DNA of 35,146 nucleotides, taken from positions 1-35,146 of the forward strand of contig JAUYMU010000067.1 of the NCBI GenBank assembly GCA_030698405.1, in the 5' to 3' direction. The translations under genes were made by a program, and so were the position numbers. The stretch is from Bacteroidota bacterium (GTDB taxonomy: Bacteria > Bacteroidota > Bacteroidia > Bacteroidales > Prolixibacteraceae). Positions 29,801-35,146 of this stretch are shown here, piece by piece; positions within the stretch are counted from its first letter, which is position 1, and each line of letters starts with the position of its first letter. The notes beneath the pieces are model-generated. The model searched no databases, was not told the DNA's origin, and saw nothing but the letters and a program-made list of their open reading frames with translations.

Positions 29801-30730
29801 AGGCCAATTGCCCTTCCTCTTGATATCCCCTTAAAAACGGGATGGAACATCATCTCATTTCCGCGCACTGATTTGGTGAATGCCATGAATATTATACAGC
29901 CATTGATTGACCAGAATAAATTATTAAAAGTTCAGGATGAGGCCGGAAATTCAATCGAGAACTGGGGAATATTTGGTGGCTGGAAAAATGGCATTGGTTA
30001 TTTTTCCCCCGGAAAAGCTTATAAAGTAAAAATGACTTCAGACGCTGTTCTTACCATTCAGGAAAATTATCTGAAATCAGCTGTTCTGCTGGCCAGTATA
30101 GAACAAACTGAATATTTTTTAACCGAAGTTGAAGGAAATGGTTCAGAGCATGTAAATATTAATATCGTTGGTATAGGCAAGGCAGGTATTGTTGCAGGCG
30201 ATGAACTTGCCGCTTTTGATGGCGATATTTGTGTTGGTGTTCTTAAAGTTACTGAAAATCACATTATCGATGGATCTGCAAGTCTGGTAGCTTCTATTTC
30301 GTCTGATGTAAATTCCAATGATGGATTTACTGAAGGTCATAATATTAAGATTATTGCTTGGAATAAATTAACCGGCAATGAATCAGAAGTACAAGCTGAT
30401 GTTATCAGTGGTCAATTAAAATATGCTAAAAATTCAAGTGTCCTGCTGAATATTAAATCATTGACTACTGATGTTCGTAGTTTCCAGGATATGGTTACCA
30501 TTGATGTTTTTCCAAATCCCAGCCAGGGGATGGTTACGGTTCGTTTTTCTAATTTCCCAGATGCTGGTAGCAGTATCGAAATTCTTGATATTTCAGGAAG
30601 AAAGGTTGCTTCACGCATTGTTACAGGTATGTCTGAAGTGTTTAATCTGGATCAGCAACCTGCAGGTGTCTATTTGGTGAAATCGAAATTGGGTTCTAAG
30701 GAAACGATTAATAAATTGGTCATTAATTAG
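26807..30730 (+). CDS. T9SS-secreted right-handed beta-helix protein
   Basis: A 1307-residue exported protein. The signal peptide ends at SFA (about residue 28). Residues about 29-620 start YYISSNGSDSNSGL and form a right-handed parallel beta-helix of the kind found in polysaccharide lyases and glycosidases. Residues about 680-775 resemble a SwmB/Ig-like module. Two copies of a beta module (about 784-915 and 1090-1215, each with DE(I/L)A(V/A)F and (D/G)xICVG) flank two copies of a second module (about 921-1000 and 1010-1085, each with QDEAGNS(L/I)ENWG and FGGW). Residues about 1230-1307 are a Por/T9SS sorting tail (VFPNPSQG start). It probably binds or cleaves a polysaccharide at the cell surface; the catalytic residues are not identifiable by eye. 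Confidence 0.88.
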   Translation: MKSIYEGLAKRALLSILIVHFAMLSFAATYYISSNGSDSNSGLTTALAWKTLAKVNTAAFKAGDQILFNRGETFYGSLVINDSGTVGNPITFGAYGTGEKPIITGLTSVTGWTNLGNNIWESTNAVSTLTTCNMVVINGVSTAMGRYPNANAANGGYLTYQSHFERTSITSSSLTGTPNWTGAELAIRDSRWTMSRTLITSQTDGSLVFTQIGPWPVDGYGFFIQNDPRTLDQQNEWYYNPTTKKIQVYSTTQPTDVKVASVNYLVEFTGISNNALGNYTTFDNISFKGSNSDAIYVWKFYAGKLNNLTIQNCSFQFASKTTISLQANYLTIANNSISDCNDGLLLNYSKWITVSNNTMTNIGTLIGMAASPGTQAAISISSVTKATVSNNSMVNLGNNGIGFSGDSIHIINNFIDTFCTVLDDGGGIGTGRNLAPDDTKVIGNIVINGIGAPYGTDDVPTGGQAMGIYMDDATNYVEVAYNTVANCKWHGFYIHNASYINFHHNTSFNNNATQLCVKDDVADIQEAKFNNVENNILVSKKSTQVVLELAYYSTDYLSEIGAYNNNVYARPIDDTNTILFHNLTYGFGYRTLEWWKTNGGGRDQNTTKSTQSITSENDLKFEYNATKSSKTVALSLPMIDMKGAKYANSVTIQPFTSVVLMKDANPLQVVVPVYVSSVIENAAPEVLEITYNTSLSNVVPAASAFSVKVNSEARIVNSVAISGTKVMLTLASPLIYGDVVTVDYTKPLLNPIQTASEGQAVSVSAQSVINNVALLKQGSIPPTHFIPVWNGENGLNHMNIMVVSADLEDLPLSPEDEIAVFSGLICVGSMKLSETINAADNSTFLTIPASQDDGTGNGFTINDTIVFKIWDNKNQQEMIAKTVVYRNNVSSWLTGGKYVAGATSVVEIVSYTEYSQTIQLKKGYNMISTFVSAQNPMACHVTQSLADDGYLTKLQDEAGNSLENWGSFGGWVNNIGNLEKTEGYKIKVTDNCLLLVTGRPIALPLDIPLKTGWNIISFPRTDLVNAMNIIQPLIDQNKLLKVQDEAGNSIENWGIFGGWKNGIGYFSPGKAYKVKMTSDAVLTIQENYLKSAVLLASIEQTEYFLTEVEGNGSEHVNINIVGIGKAGIVAGDELAAFDGDICVGVLKVTENHIIDGSASLVASISSDVNSNDGFTEGHNIKIIAWNKLTGNESEVQADVISGQLKYAKNSSVLLNIKSLTTDVRSFQDMVTIDVFPNPSQGMVTVRFSNFPDAGSSIEILDISGRKVASRIVTGMSEVFNLDQQPAGVYLVKSKLGSKETINKLVIN

Positions 30731-30748
30731 ATCGTTTGGTTTGATAGG

Positions 30749-30785
30749 AAGTCCCCGTGTTTATAAGATCCGGGGACTTTTTGTT
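30749..30785 (+). terminator. Terminator of the beta-helix gene
   Basis: AAGTCCCCG (30749-30757) pairs with CGGGGACTT (30771-30779) around a 13-nt loop and runs into TTTTTGTTTT. It starts 19 nt after the stop codon. Confidence 0.9.
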
Positions 30786-30789
30786 TTCT

Positions 30790-30824
30790 AAGTGGGAGTG
30801 CGACTCAAAGTCGCGCTCCCACTT
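30790..30824. repeat. GC-rich stem-loop repeat
   Basis: A 15-bp stem (AAGTGGGAGTGCGAC / GTCGCGCTCCCACTT, one G-T wobble) with a TCAAA loop directly follows the terminator. It has no T tract and looks like an intergenic REP-type palindrome rather than a terminator. Confidence 0.7.
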
Positions 30825-30850
30825 AATTCATTGTGACCACTGTTTATCCC

Positions 30851-30997
30851 TGCCTGTCCCGATGAAGATCGGGAATAAAGTCGGGAAGGCACGAAGTGGG
30901 AAGCAATCCGTTGAATTTTAGGATTGCCACGGTTTTCGTTCCTCAACCTTGCAATGGCGGTAGTTTGGAATGGATTGCCACGTCCTCCTTCGTCGGA
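30851..30997. repeat. Dispersed repeat cluster, left part (target of the IS)
   Basis: It contains a small hairpin TCCCGAT-GAAG-ATCGGGA (30857-30874). Two repeat units follow, marked by GGATTGCCACGGTTTTCGTT and by GGAATGGATTGCCACGTCC. The second unit matches the one at 34010-34046 up to the base where the IS starts. With 32571-32706 it forms one repeat cluster that the IS has split. Confidence 0.75.
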
Positions 30998-31507
30998 CTA
31001 CCAATGACAGATTTGCGTAACTTGTTTATTGCTAGGGATTTCAATATTTAGCTCATTTGCCAACCTATTCAATGTTTTCATTTTATTTGCCAGTAATGTT
31101 TCTTCATAATGTATGATGCCTTTTTCTGCATAATCGAGTCCTTTGACCATCACTCGCCAATAAAGAACGGCTACTTTTCGGGCCATCGCTTTTATAGCAA
31201 TACTAGGACCTTTACGTCCCCTTAACCTTCTGCCGAACGATCCGATTGCAATGCCCTTGCTGTTTATTAGTCCCTGTGCAATGGTACGGAAGATTTGTCC
31301 TGCTTTTGGTCGTCCTTTCTTTTTTGCATTTCTGCGCATTTTGCCGGAGTTATTTTGTCCGGGAGCGAGACCAAGCCAACTGGTGAAATGTTTTTCTGTT
31401 GGCCACTTTGTCAAATCAAATCCTGTCTCTCCCAATAGTTGCATCCAGGTATAATCTGTGATTCCTGAGATCACTGTTGCATCTTTTCCATCAAAAATAT
31501 TGATCAA
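30998..31507 (-). CDS. IS110 transposase, C-terminal part (Transposase_20)
   Basis: This frame holds the second half of the IS110 transposase: GITDYTWMQLLGETGFDLTKW, then SWLGLAPGQNNSGKMRRNAKKKGRP. S54 of this fragment in the NNSGK motif corresponds to the serine nucleophile of the family. The nominal start is a TTG, but the same frame stays open upstream through HHKPAVEKLAPN to the A10 run near 31558-31567. It is therefore not a separate gene but the end of the transposase, shifted by one base from the N-terminal half. It needs a -1 shift or one extra A to be joined. Confidence 0.85.
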   Translation of the reverse strand: MINIFDGKDATVISGITDYTWMQLLGETGFDLTKWPTEKHFTSWLGLAPGQNNSGKMRRNAKKKGRPKAGQIFRTIAQGLINSKGIAIGSFGRRLRGRKGPSIAIKAMARKVAVLYWRVMVKGLDYAEKGIIHYEETLLANKMKTLNRLANELNIEIPSNKQVTQICHW

Positions 31508-32319
31508 GTTAGGAGCCAGTTTTTCAACAGCTGGTTTATGATGACGGATCGCTTTTCTTTTTTTTTTACATCTTGTCCTTTGCCTGATTGCCCAATTCGG
31601 TTCATGACTGCGTTGATCCTTTTGTCACACTCTTCATTCTGACGGAGATAAAACTTGTATCCATCGTATGCCTGTTTTAAAGCAAAAAGTCCAGCTTCGG
31701 TGTACTTTCCTTCCAAAGCTTTTATGATGAGTTCCTTTTTGTTTTTCAAGATACTCTGATGGCACAGGCTTACCAGAATGTACTTGTCTCTTTCTCCATT
31801 CAGGATTGCCTCGATAATAGCTATGCCACTTGCTCCGTGTATTTGGCTCAAAACCTCTTTCAGCCTGATATTCATCAACGTCAGTGCCTTTTGCATGTGG
31901 TTGATGTGCATGGCAGAACTGTTGATATGATCCTCCCTGAGACGCAGGTAACTCCTTAGTTCTTTAATATCGGTATCGACTACCAGACACCTGCCAAGCA
32001 ATCCATAACTGTGGAGTTCCTGTATCCATTGACAGTCTTTGACATCGGTTTTACGTCCAGGGACTTGTTTGGTCTGACGTCCATCAACAAGCCAAACATC
32101 GATCCCTGCTTCTTCCAATATTTCATACAAGATAACCCAGTAAACACCAGTAGCTTCCATGGCTACTGTTTCCACCTTATGCTTTAACAGGTAATCACGA
32201 AGAAGCATAAAGTCTTCTGTAAAAGTAAAGTGGCTTACAACAGGTTGTCCTTCAATAGCAGTAAACACTTTTTTTGCACCGATATCTATACCGGCAACGT
32301 TAGTCCTGATCTTTTCCAT
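31504..32319 (-). CDS. IS110 transposase, N-terminal part (DEDD domain)
   Basis: 271 residues with the RuvC-like DEDD domain of IS110 recombinases: D12 in GIDIGAKK, E55 in AMEATGVYW, D92 and D95 in GRKTDVKDCQWI. The domain cuts DNA together with the C-terminal serine under guidance of a bridge RNA. The frame runs through K-K-K at an A10 run (plus-strand T10 at 31558-31567) and ends 17 codons later in a non-homologous tail (INQLLKNWLLT). Without a frameshift the product lacks the serine domain and should be inactive. The gene lies just below the proposed bridge RNA segment. Confidence 0.87.
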   Translation of the reverse strand: MEKIRTNVAGIDIGAKKVFTAIEGQPVVSHFTFTEDFMLLRDYLLKHKVETVAMEATGVYWVILYEILEEAGIDVWLVDGRQTKQVPGRKTDVKDCQWIQELHSYGLLGRCLVVDTDIKELRSYLRLREDHINSSAMHINHMQKALTLMNIRLKEVLSQIHGASGIAIIEAILNGERDKYILVSLCHQSILKNKKELIIKALEGKYTEAGLFALKQAYDGYKFYLRQNEECDKRINAVMNRIGQSGKGQDVKKKEKRSVIINQLLKNWLLT

Positions 32320-32340
32320 AAATAAAACATTTATAAGTTA

Positions 32341-32520
32341 AAGATCTACACCCAAAAGGGCATTGTAAACTATACGTTGGCATGCTACCATACGGACATT
32401 CCTGTAAAGGAAGTACCACACATTGTGCCTCAATCTTTTGGAACCATACTCGCAAACAGGTTAAAAAACACTATACTAAGAACGGTCAAACTGTGCAGAT
32501 CATATCTGCTAAGGTAGCAA
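32341..32520 (-). ncRNA. Candidate IS110 bridge RNA
   Basis: Read on the minus strand, this segment has a 5' hairpin GCAGAT-ATG-ATCTGC (32509-32495). A loop follows that is closed by CCTGT / ACAGG (32460-32456 with 32405-32401), then a second loop region (32400-32341). The first loop contains TTGCGAGT (32455-32448), complementary to ACTCGCAA across the core and right half of the target, and GTGGTACT (32419-32412), 6 of 8 like the left half. The second contains TGGTAG (32390-32385), complementary to the CTACCA end of the element, and GGGTGTAGATCT (32353-32342), close to the other end GGGTGGAGACT. This is the guide order expected of target and donor loops. The exact ends and fold are not determined. 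Confidence 0.6.
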
Positions 32521-32570
32521 ATCCTCTCCCTGTCATATTCACATTGTGCCCAAAAAATTGGGTGGAGACT

Positions 32571-32706
32571 CGCAATGACGATAAGACGAGCGTCATTGCG
32601 AAAGGAGTGAAGCAATCTGATGATGAATCGGATTTATGTGTTTCTTGCAATGACGAGTGACTGAGTGGATTGTCACGGTTTTCGTTCCTCAACCTCGCAA
32701 TGCCGT
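32571..32706. repeat. Dispersed repeat cluster, right part
   Basis: Starting at the IS junction: CGCAATGACGATAAGACGAG, then a unit opening CGTCATTGCGAAAGGAGTG and closing TTGCAATGACG, then GTGGATTGTCACGGTTTTCG to CTCGCAATGCCG. The order of units matches the cluster at 33897-34046 (for example ATCTGATGATGAATCG against ATCTGACGATGAATCG). Confidence 0.75.
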
Positions 32707-33147
32707 GTTGATAAATATTTGATACGCCTCAAAATCAGTCCAATAAAAGCTTTTTACCCGTATTTTTATCCAAATAATGAAAATAATACAATATTATTAT
32801 CAACATTTAAAATGTTAGTTGATTGATATTGAGCATACTAACATAAGAGCGTTTGTAACTTTTATATCGTTTTTGTAAAAGTGGTGCCTTTTCAAGTATC
32901 TTAATAATTATATTTGTAACAGGCAGATAATGAAAGAGTATATTGAAGTAATAAACAAATGGCTGTTGAAAAGTATATTTGGAAGTATAACTGGCAAAAT
33001 AATTAAAATGACATACATCGACATTCGAGAATTAATGGGTTATAATCTTCCTAAATCCGGTTATTTCGTATTGACCGGTTCTCTCACACACGTGCAGTTT
33101 GCACGGTACGTATTATTAATTATTGTATAAACTCTAAAAAATAGAAG
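32707..33147 (+). promoter_or_regulatory. Leader region of the HU-related gene
   Basis: An exact -7 box TATATTTG lies at 32909-32916. Palindromes AACATT-TAA-AATGTT (32802-32816) and CGTGCA-GTT-TGCACG (33091-33105) lie before and after it. A 66-codon frame at 32930-33130 starts 13 nt after the -7 box and could be a small protein, but I recognise no family and it may be chance. The region may be a leader of over 200 nt with regulatory structure. Confidence 0.4.
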
Positions 33148-33531
33148 ATGAGTTTAAAATTGAAAAAAGTAAACAAGCGTAATCCAAGGTTACCTGAGGA
33201 TGCGCCTAAGTTTTACGCTTCAGCAATGCACGGGCGTAAAATTGCGTTGGATGAACTGGCAAGTTCGGTATCCGAACGTTGCTCCCTTCGTCGTTCTGAT
33301 GTTCATGGGGTATTAATCGCTCTTATGGACATCATTCCCGATGAACTGGGCAGGGGATCTATCGTGAACCTCGGTAAGCTGGGTAGTTTTTACGTTTCCG
33401 TAAAAAGTGAAGGTACCGACACTGCTGAGGAACAAACACCAGCCATGGTCTCTGGGATGAAGATCCAGTACAGACCAACAAAAGAGCTCAGAAAACAATT
33501 GCGAATGATTGACGTCAGCTACGCAAATTAG
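33148..33531 (+). CDS. HU-related DNA-binding protein
   Basis: A 127-residue protein of the HU-related (IHF/HU-like) group of Bacteroidota. An N-terminal basic stretch (KLKKVNKRNPRLPEDAPKFYA) is followed by the HU helices (ALDELASSVSERCSLRRSDVHGVL) and the beta arm region (GSIVNLGKLGSFYVSVKSEG). It ends in RPTKELRKQLRMI. It should bind and bend DNA. These longer HU relatives often sit at the edge of polysaccharide loci in this phylum, as here before the glycosyltransferases. The gene is monocistronic, with a terminator 19 nt after the stop. Confidence 0.85.
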   Translation: MSLKLKKVNKRNPRLPEDAPKFYASAMHGRKIALDELASSVSERCSLRRSDVHGVLIALMDIIPDELGRGSIVNLGKLGSFYVSVKSEGTDTAEEQTPAMVSGMKIQYRPTKELRKQLRMIDVSYAN

Positions 33532-33549
33532 ATTCCCAGGCTCTTTGCC

Positions 33550-33588
33550 AGCTCCGGGAGCGTACCACCGCACCGGGGCTTTTTTTTG
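33550..33588 (+). terminator. Terminator of the HU-related gene
   Basis: AGCTCCGG (33550-33557) pairs with CCGGGGCT (33573-33580), with one G-T pair and a 15-nt loop, followed by T8. Confidence 0.85.
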
Positions 33589-33750
33589 TTTCAAATGCCA
33601 AAGCTAATCTAATAATGTTCAAAATCAAATGTTTGCAAACATGTTCATAGAATAAAATTTGATTGCAAACCGTAACTTCTGTTTTTTTTGAGATAGAATT
33701 TACCTATCTACCTGTTCCAGATTATTTTCAATCAGCATACTATTTACTTT

Positions 33751-33837
33751 CATCAAGTCTTGAATAAATTATATCAAGACATGAAAAAATTACATCAGGA
33801 CATAATTTTTTTATTTCTTGATGTAATTTTTTTGTCT
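33751..33837. repeat. Three 21-bp iterations and a long hairpin
   Basis: CATCAAGTCTTGAATAAATT (from 33751), TATCAAGACATGAAAAAATT (from 33772) and CATCAGGACATAATTTTTT (from 33793) form a 21-bp imperfect period. AAAAAATTACATCA (33784-33797) is a perfect 14-nt inverted copy of TGATGTAATTTTTT (33819-33832), extended by AGACA/TGTCT. The rest of 33589-33896 holds no gene. Confidence 0.6.
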
Positions 33838-33896
33838 CAAGTTGTGATTTGCTTCTTACGTGCTCACAATTTTTTCTTAAGAGTGAATTGATTCAT

Positions 33897-34046
33897 TCCT
33901 CGCAATATCGCTAAGACCAGCGTCATTGCGACCACGAGGAGCGTGGTGGGTAGCTATCTGACGATGAATCGATTCCAGTTTTCTTTCACAATGACGGGTG
34001 ATTGGAATGGATTGCTTCGTCCTCCTTCGTCGGACTCGCAATAACG
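33897..34046. repeat. Dispersed CGTCATTGCGA repeat cluster, uninterrupted copy
   Basis: It starts TCCTCGCAATATCGCTAAG, then a unit from CGTCATTGCGACCACGAG to CACAATGACG, and a unit from TGATTGGAATGGATTGC to CGGACTCGCAATAACG. Unit ends are inverted copies (CGTCATTGCGA against CGCAATAACG). The last unit contains the same CT site at 34035-34036 that the IS110 element occupies at 30998. The cluster overlaps the 3' end of the WecG-type gene. Confidence 0.75.
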
Positions 34047-34765
34047 ATATAAGGTCTGGGTTTAGCAATTATTTTTTCTTTTAGCACTGCCCAAATAAAT
34101 TTATAATTACCAATCAAATACCGATGCCACATTCGTCGTGGTTCTTTAATTAACCGGTAAAACCATTCCATACCCAAATTGATTATCCACTTGGGAGCAC
34201 GTTTAATTGTACCGGCATAAAAATCAAAAACTGCGCCAATACAGCAAATATGACCTACCTGTAATTGATTGTAATGCTGGTAAGCCCATTTCTCCTGCTT
34301 TGGGGCGGTCATTCCAACCATTAATACATCAGGTTCAAAGGAATTAATATGCTCCAATATAAGCCTATTGTCTTCTTTGTTAAACTCAGCTTTGTAGGGT
34401 GGGGAATAGACTTCAACCTTTATGTTTGGATATTCTCTATTAATTTTTTCTTTGATTTGACGTAAGGTCTTGTTTGTGCTGCCAAGGAAGAAACATTTAC
34501 CCCCGGTTTTTTGTAAGCGTTCCAGTTCGTAAAAAAATAAATCGGCACCAGCAATTTTTTTTAGCTTCTCACCCTTCAAAAAACGAATTGCCCAAACAAC
34601 ACTGATTCCATCCGGAATCAAAACATCACTATTTAATAAAGCCTGATTGTAAAGACTATCAATTTGTGTGATATTATAGCAATGCGCGTTAATTGTTGTA
34701 ATTAAAGATTTATAGGCAGTAATTACACTTAATGGTTGATTATGAATGGAGAATTTTTGCAGCAT
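33986..34765 (-). CDS. WecG/TagA/CpsF family glycosyltransferase
   Basis: A 259-residue GT26-family enzyme that adds a sugar (N-acetylmannosaminuronate or N-acetylmannosamine in known members) to a lipid-linked acceptor in cell-surface polysaccharide synthesis. Family motifs: TTINAHCYN (about 23-31), the SDVLIPDGISVVWA block (46-59), GADLF (73-77), FLGST (92-96), VGMTAPKQEKW (about 150-160) and the C-terminal AGTIKRAPKWIINLGMEWFYRLIKEPRR. The start overlaps the end of the upstream glycosyltransferase gene by 26 bp, which suggests translational coupling. The last 19 or so residues (from V241) are translated from the dispersed repeat, so the ancestral C-terminus was probably near KPRP (residue 238). 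Confidence 0.92.
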   Translation of the reverse strand: MLQKFSIHNQPLSVITAYKSLITTINAHCYNITQIDSLYNQALLNSDVLIPDGISVVWAIRFLKGEKLKKIAGADLFFYELERLQKTGGKCFFLGSTNKTLRQIKEKINREYPNIKVEVYSPPYKAEFNKEDNRLILEHINSFEPDVLMVGMTAPKQEKWAYQHYNQLQVGHICCIGAVFDFYAGTIKRAPKWIINLGMEWFYRLIKEPRRMWHRYLIGNYKFIWAVLKEKIIAKPRPYIVIASPTKEDEAIHSNHPSL

Positions 34766-35146
34766 ACCTATTTTTTTTTATTACTTGTTGGAGGATATCC
34801 GCCATCTCATTTTCAAATATATTCAGTGTAAATTCTTCTTTGTATTTTCTGCGTCCGGATTTACCCATTTGTCTTCGTAATTCGGTGTTTTTAATTAATA
34901 TTTCCAGTTTATCGGACAACGCTTCAGCATTTTTTTGTGTCACTAAAAAACCTGTGATTCCATCCTCAACAATATCCTGAATACCCCCTTCGAAGGTAGT
35001 AACTGCAGGCTTAGAGAAACTCATGGCCTCCAACAAAACCAATGGAAAACAATCTTCATAGGTTGGAAATGCAAAAATATCGGCATTTTTGAAGGCAAAT
35101 TCTTTTTCACTCCCAAGTTTTCTTCCTTCATAGTAAACCTGTTGAT
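34740..35146 (-). CDS. GT4-family glycosyltransferase, partial (C-terminal part)
   Basis: The C-terminal 134 residues of a glycosyltransferase that continues past the right edge. The frame is open to the last base, reading QQVYYEGRKLGSEKEFAFKN and then ADIFAFPTYEDCFPLVLLEAM. The DCFPLVLLE stretch is the EX7E-type motif of GT4 enzymes with D in the first position. PAVTTFEGGIQDIVEDGITGFLV is the following nucleotide-sugar loop. The tail has a helical REMADI-like end (ENEMADILQQVIKK). It lies upstream of and overlaps the WecG-type gene in the same direction, so both belong to one surface-polysaccharide operon. Confidence 0.9.
   Translation of the reverse strand, partial: QQVYYEGRKLGSEKEFAFKNADIFAFPTYEDCFPLVLLEAMSFSKPAVTTFEGGIQDIVEDGITGFLVTQKNAEALSDKLEILIKNTELRRQMGKSGRRKYKEEFTLNIFENEMADILQQVIKKNRYAAKILHS

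Larger units (their letters stand above)
30998..32570 (-). mobile_element. IS110-family insertion sequence
   Basis: The element is 1571 bp plus a second copy of its CT core (30998-30999 and 32569-32570). Deleting it joins CCTTCGTCGGACT to CGCAATGACGATAAG, which recreates the repeat found intact at 34020-34046. There are no terminal inverted repeats, as is normal for IS110. Both transposase halves read on the minus strand. The stop codon TAG (30998-31000) is completed by the core, so nearly all noncoding DNA (32320-32568) lies upstream of the transposase, the place of the bridge RNA in the IS110 group. The junction sequences share GACT on both sides, so the exact cut could shift by 2 bp. Confidence 0.85.

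Noticed and set aside
30998-31010. Target-site duplication of about 13 bp (GACTNNCAATGAC at both IS ends)
   Set aside because: The copies differ at two positions directly after CT, and the intact repeat matches only the right-hand version, so resemblance of donor and target ends fits better than a duplication.
32382-32692. Small open frames on both strands in the IS end and repeat
   Set aside because: They cross the IS junction and the repeat, have no family signal, and the region is better explained as a bridge RNA segment.
33877-34068. 63-codon minus-strand frame in the repeat cluster
   Set aside because: It is a second frame through the dispersed repeat, overlapping the end of the WecG-type gene.

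Overview
The window looks like a chromosomal segment of a Bacteroidota bacterium, probably Bacteroidales or Marinilabiliales. Three observations support this. Two very large surface proteins end in type IX secretion (Por) tails. Several promoters fit the Bacteroidota pattern (TTTG, about 19 bp, TAnnTTTG) while Shine-Dalgarno sites are absent. The gene content is also typical: a DUF349 protein, an HU-related protein and an AddB-like nuclease. I cannot name a genus. No rRNA, tRNA or CRISPR array was seen.

Layout. Positions 1-11000 are mostly housekeeping: a Bro-N/DinD-like protein, an AddB-like Fe-S nuclease, trmD (minus strand), a large acidic DUF349 protein, pyrG and yidC. Clear hairpin terminators follow the DUF349 gene and yidC. 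Positions 11038-15653 are a minus-strand three-gene signalling operon: a PAS histidine kinase, a receiver-PAS-kinase hybrid and an NtrC-type sigma-54 activator. Positions 15951-20494 hold two exported proteins: a T9SS cargo with leucine-rich repeats and six almost identical 270-bp Big2 repeats, and a lipoprotein. Positions 20783-26366 are a minus-strand operon of an NAD synthase family enzyme, an AMP-forming acyl ligase, a broken HHSTG/DSHPN gene, an acyl carrier protein and a glutamine-dependent asparagine synthase family enzyme. This looks like a small-molecule or polysaccharide-decoration pathway rather than housekeeping. Positions 26807-30730 encode a 1307-residue beta-helix T9SS protein.

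The right end (30750-35146) is accessory DNA: stem-loop and 'CGTCATTGCGA' repeats, an IS110-family element inserted in one of them, an HU-related DNA-binding protein, and two glycosyltransferase genes (WecG/TagA family, and a GT4 protein cut by the window edge) that open a polysaccharide locus.

The most interesting observation is the IS110 element at 30998-32570. Removing it rebuilds a repeat that is present uninterrupted at about 34010-34046, and the junctions place a CT core at both ends. The 250-nt noncoding segment upstream of its transposase holds four short stretches in the order expected of a bridge RNA. Two match the two sides of the target (TTGCGAGT exactly, GTGGTACT at 6 of 8) and two match the element's own ends (TGGTAG exactly, GGGTGTAGA at 8 of 9). 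The element therefore appears to be RNA-guided into a dispersed palindromic repeat. Its transposase gene is broken at an A10 run.
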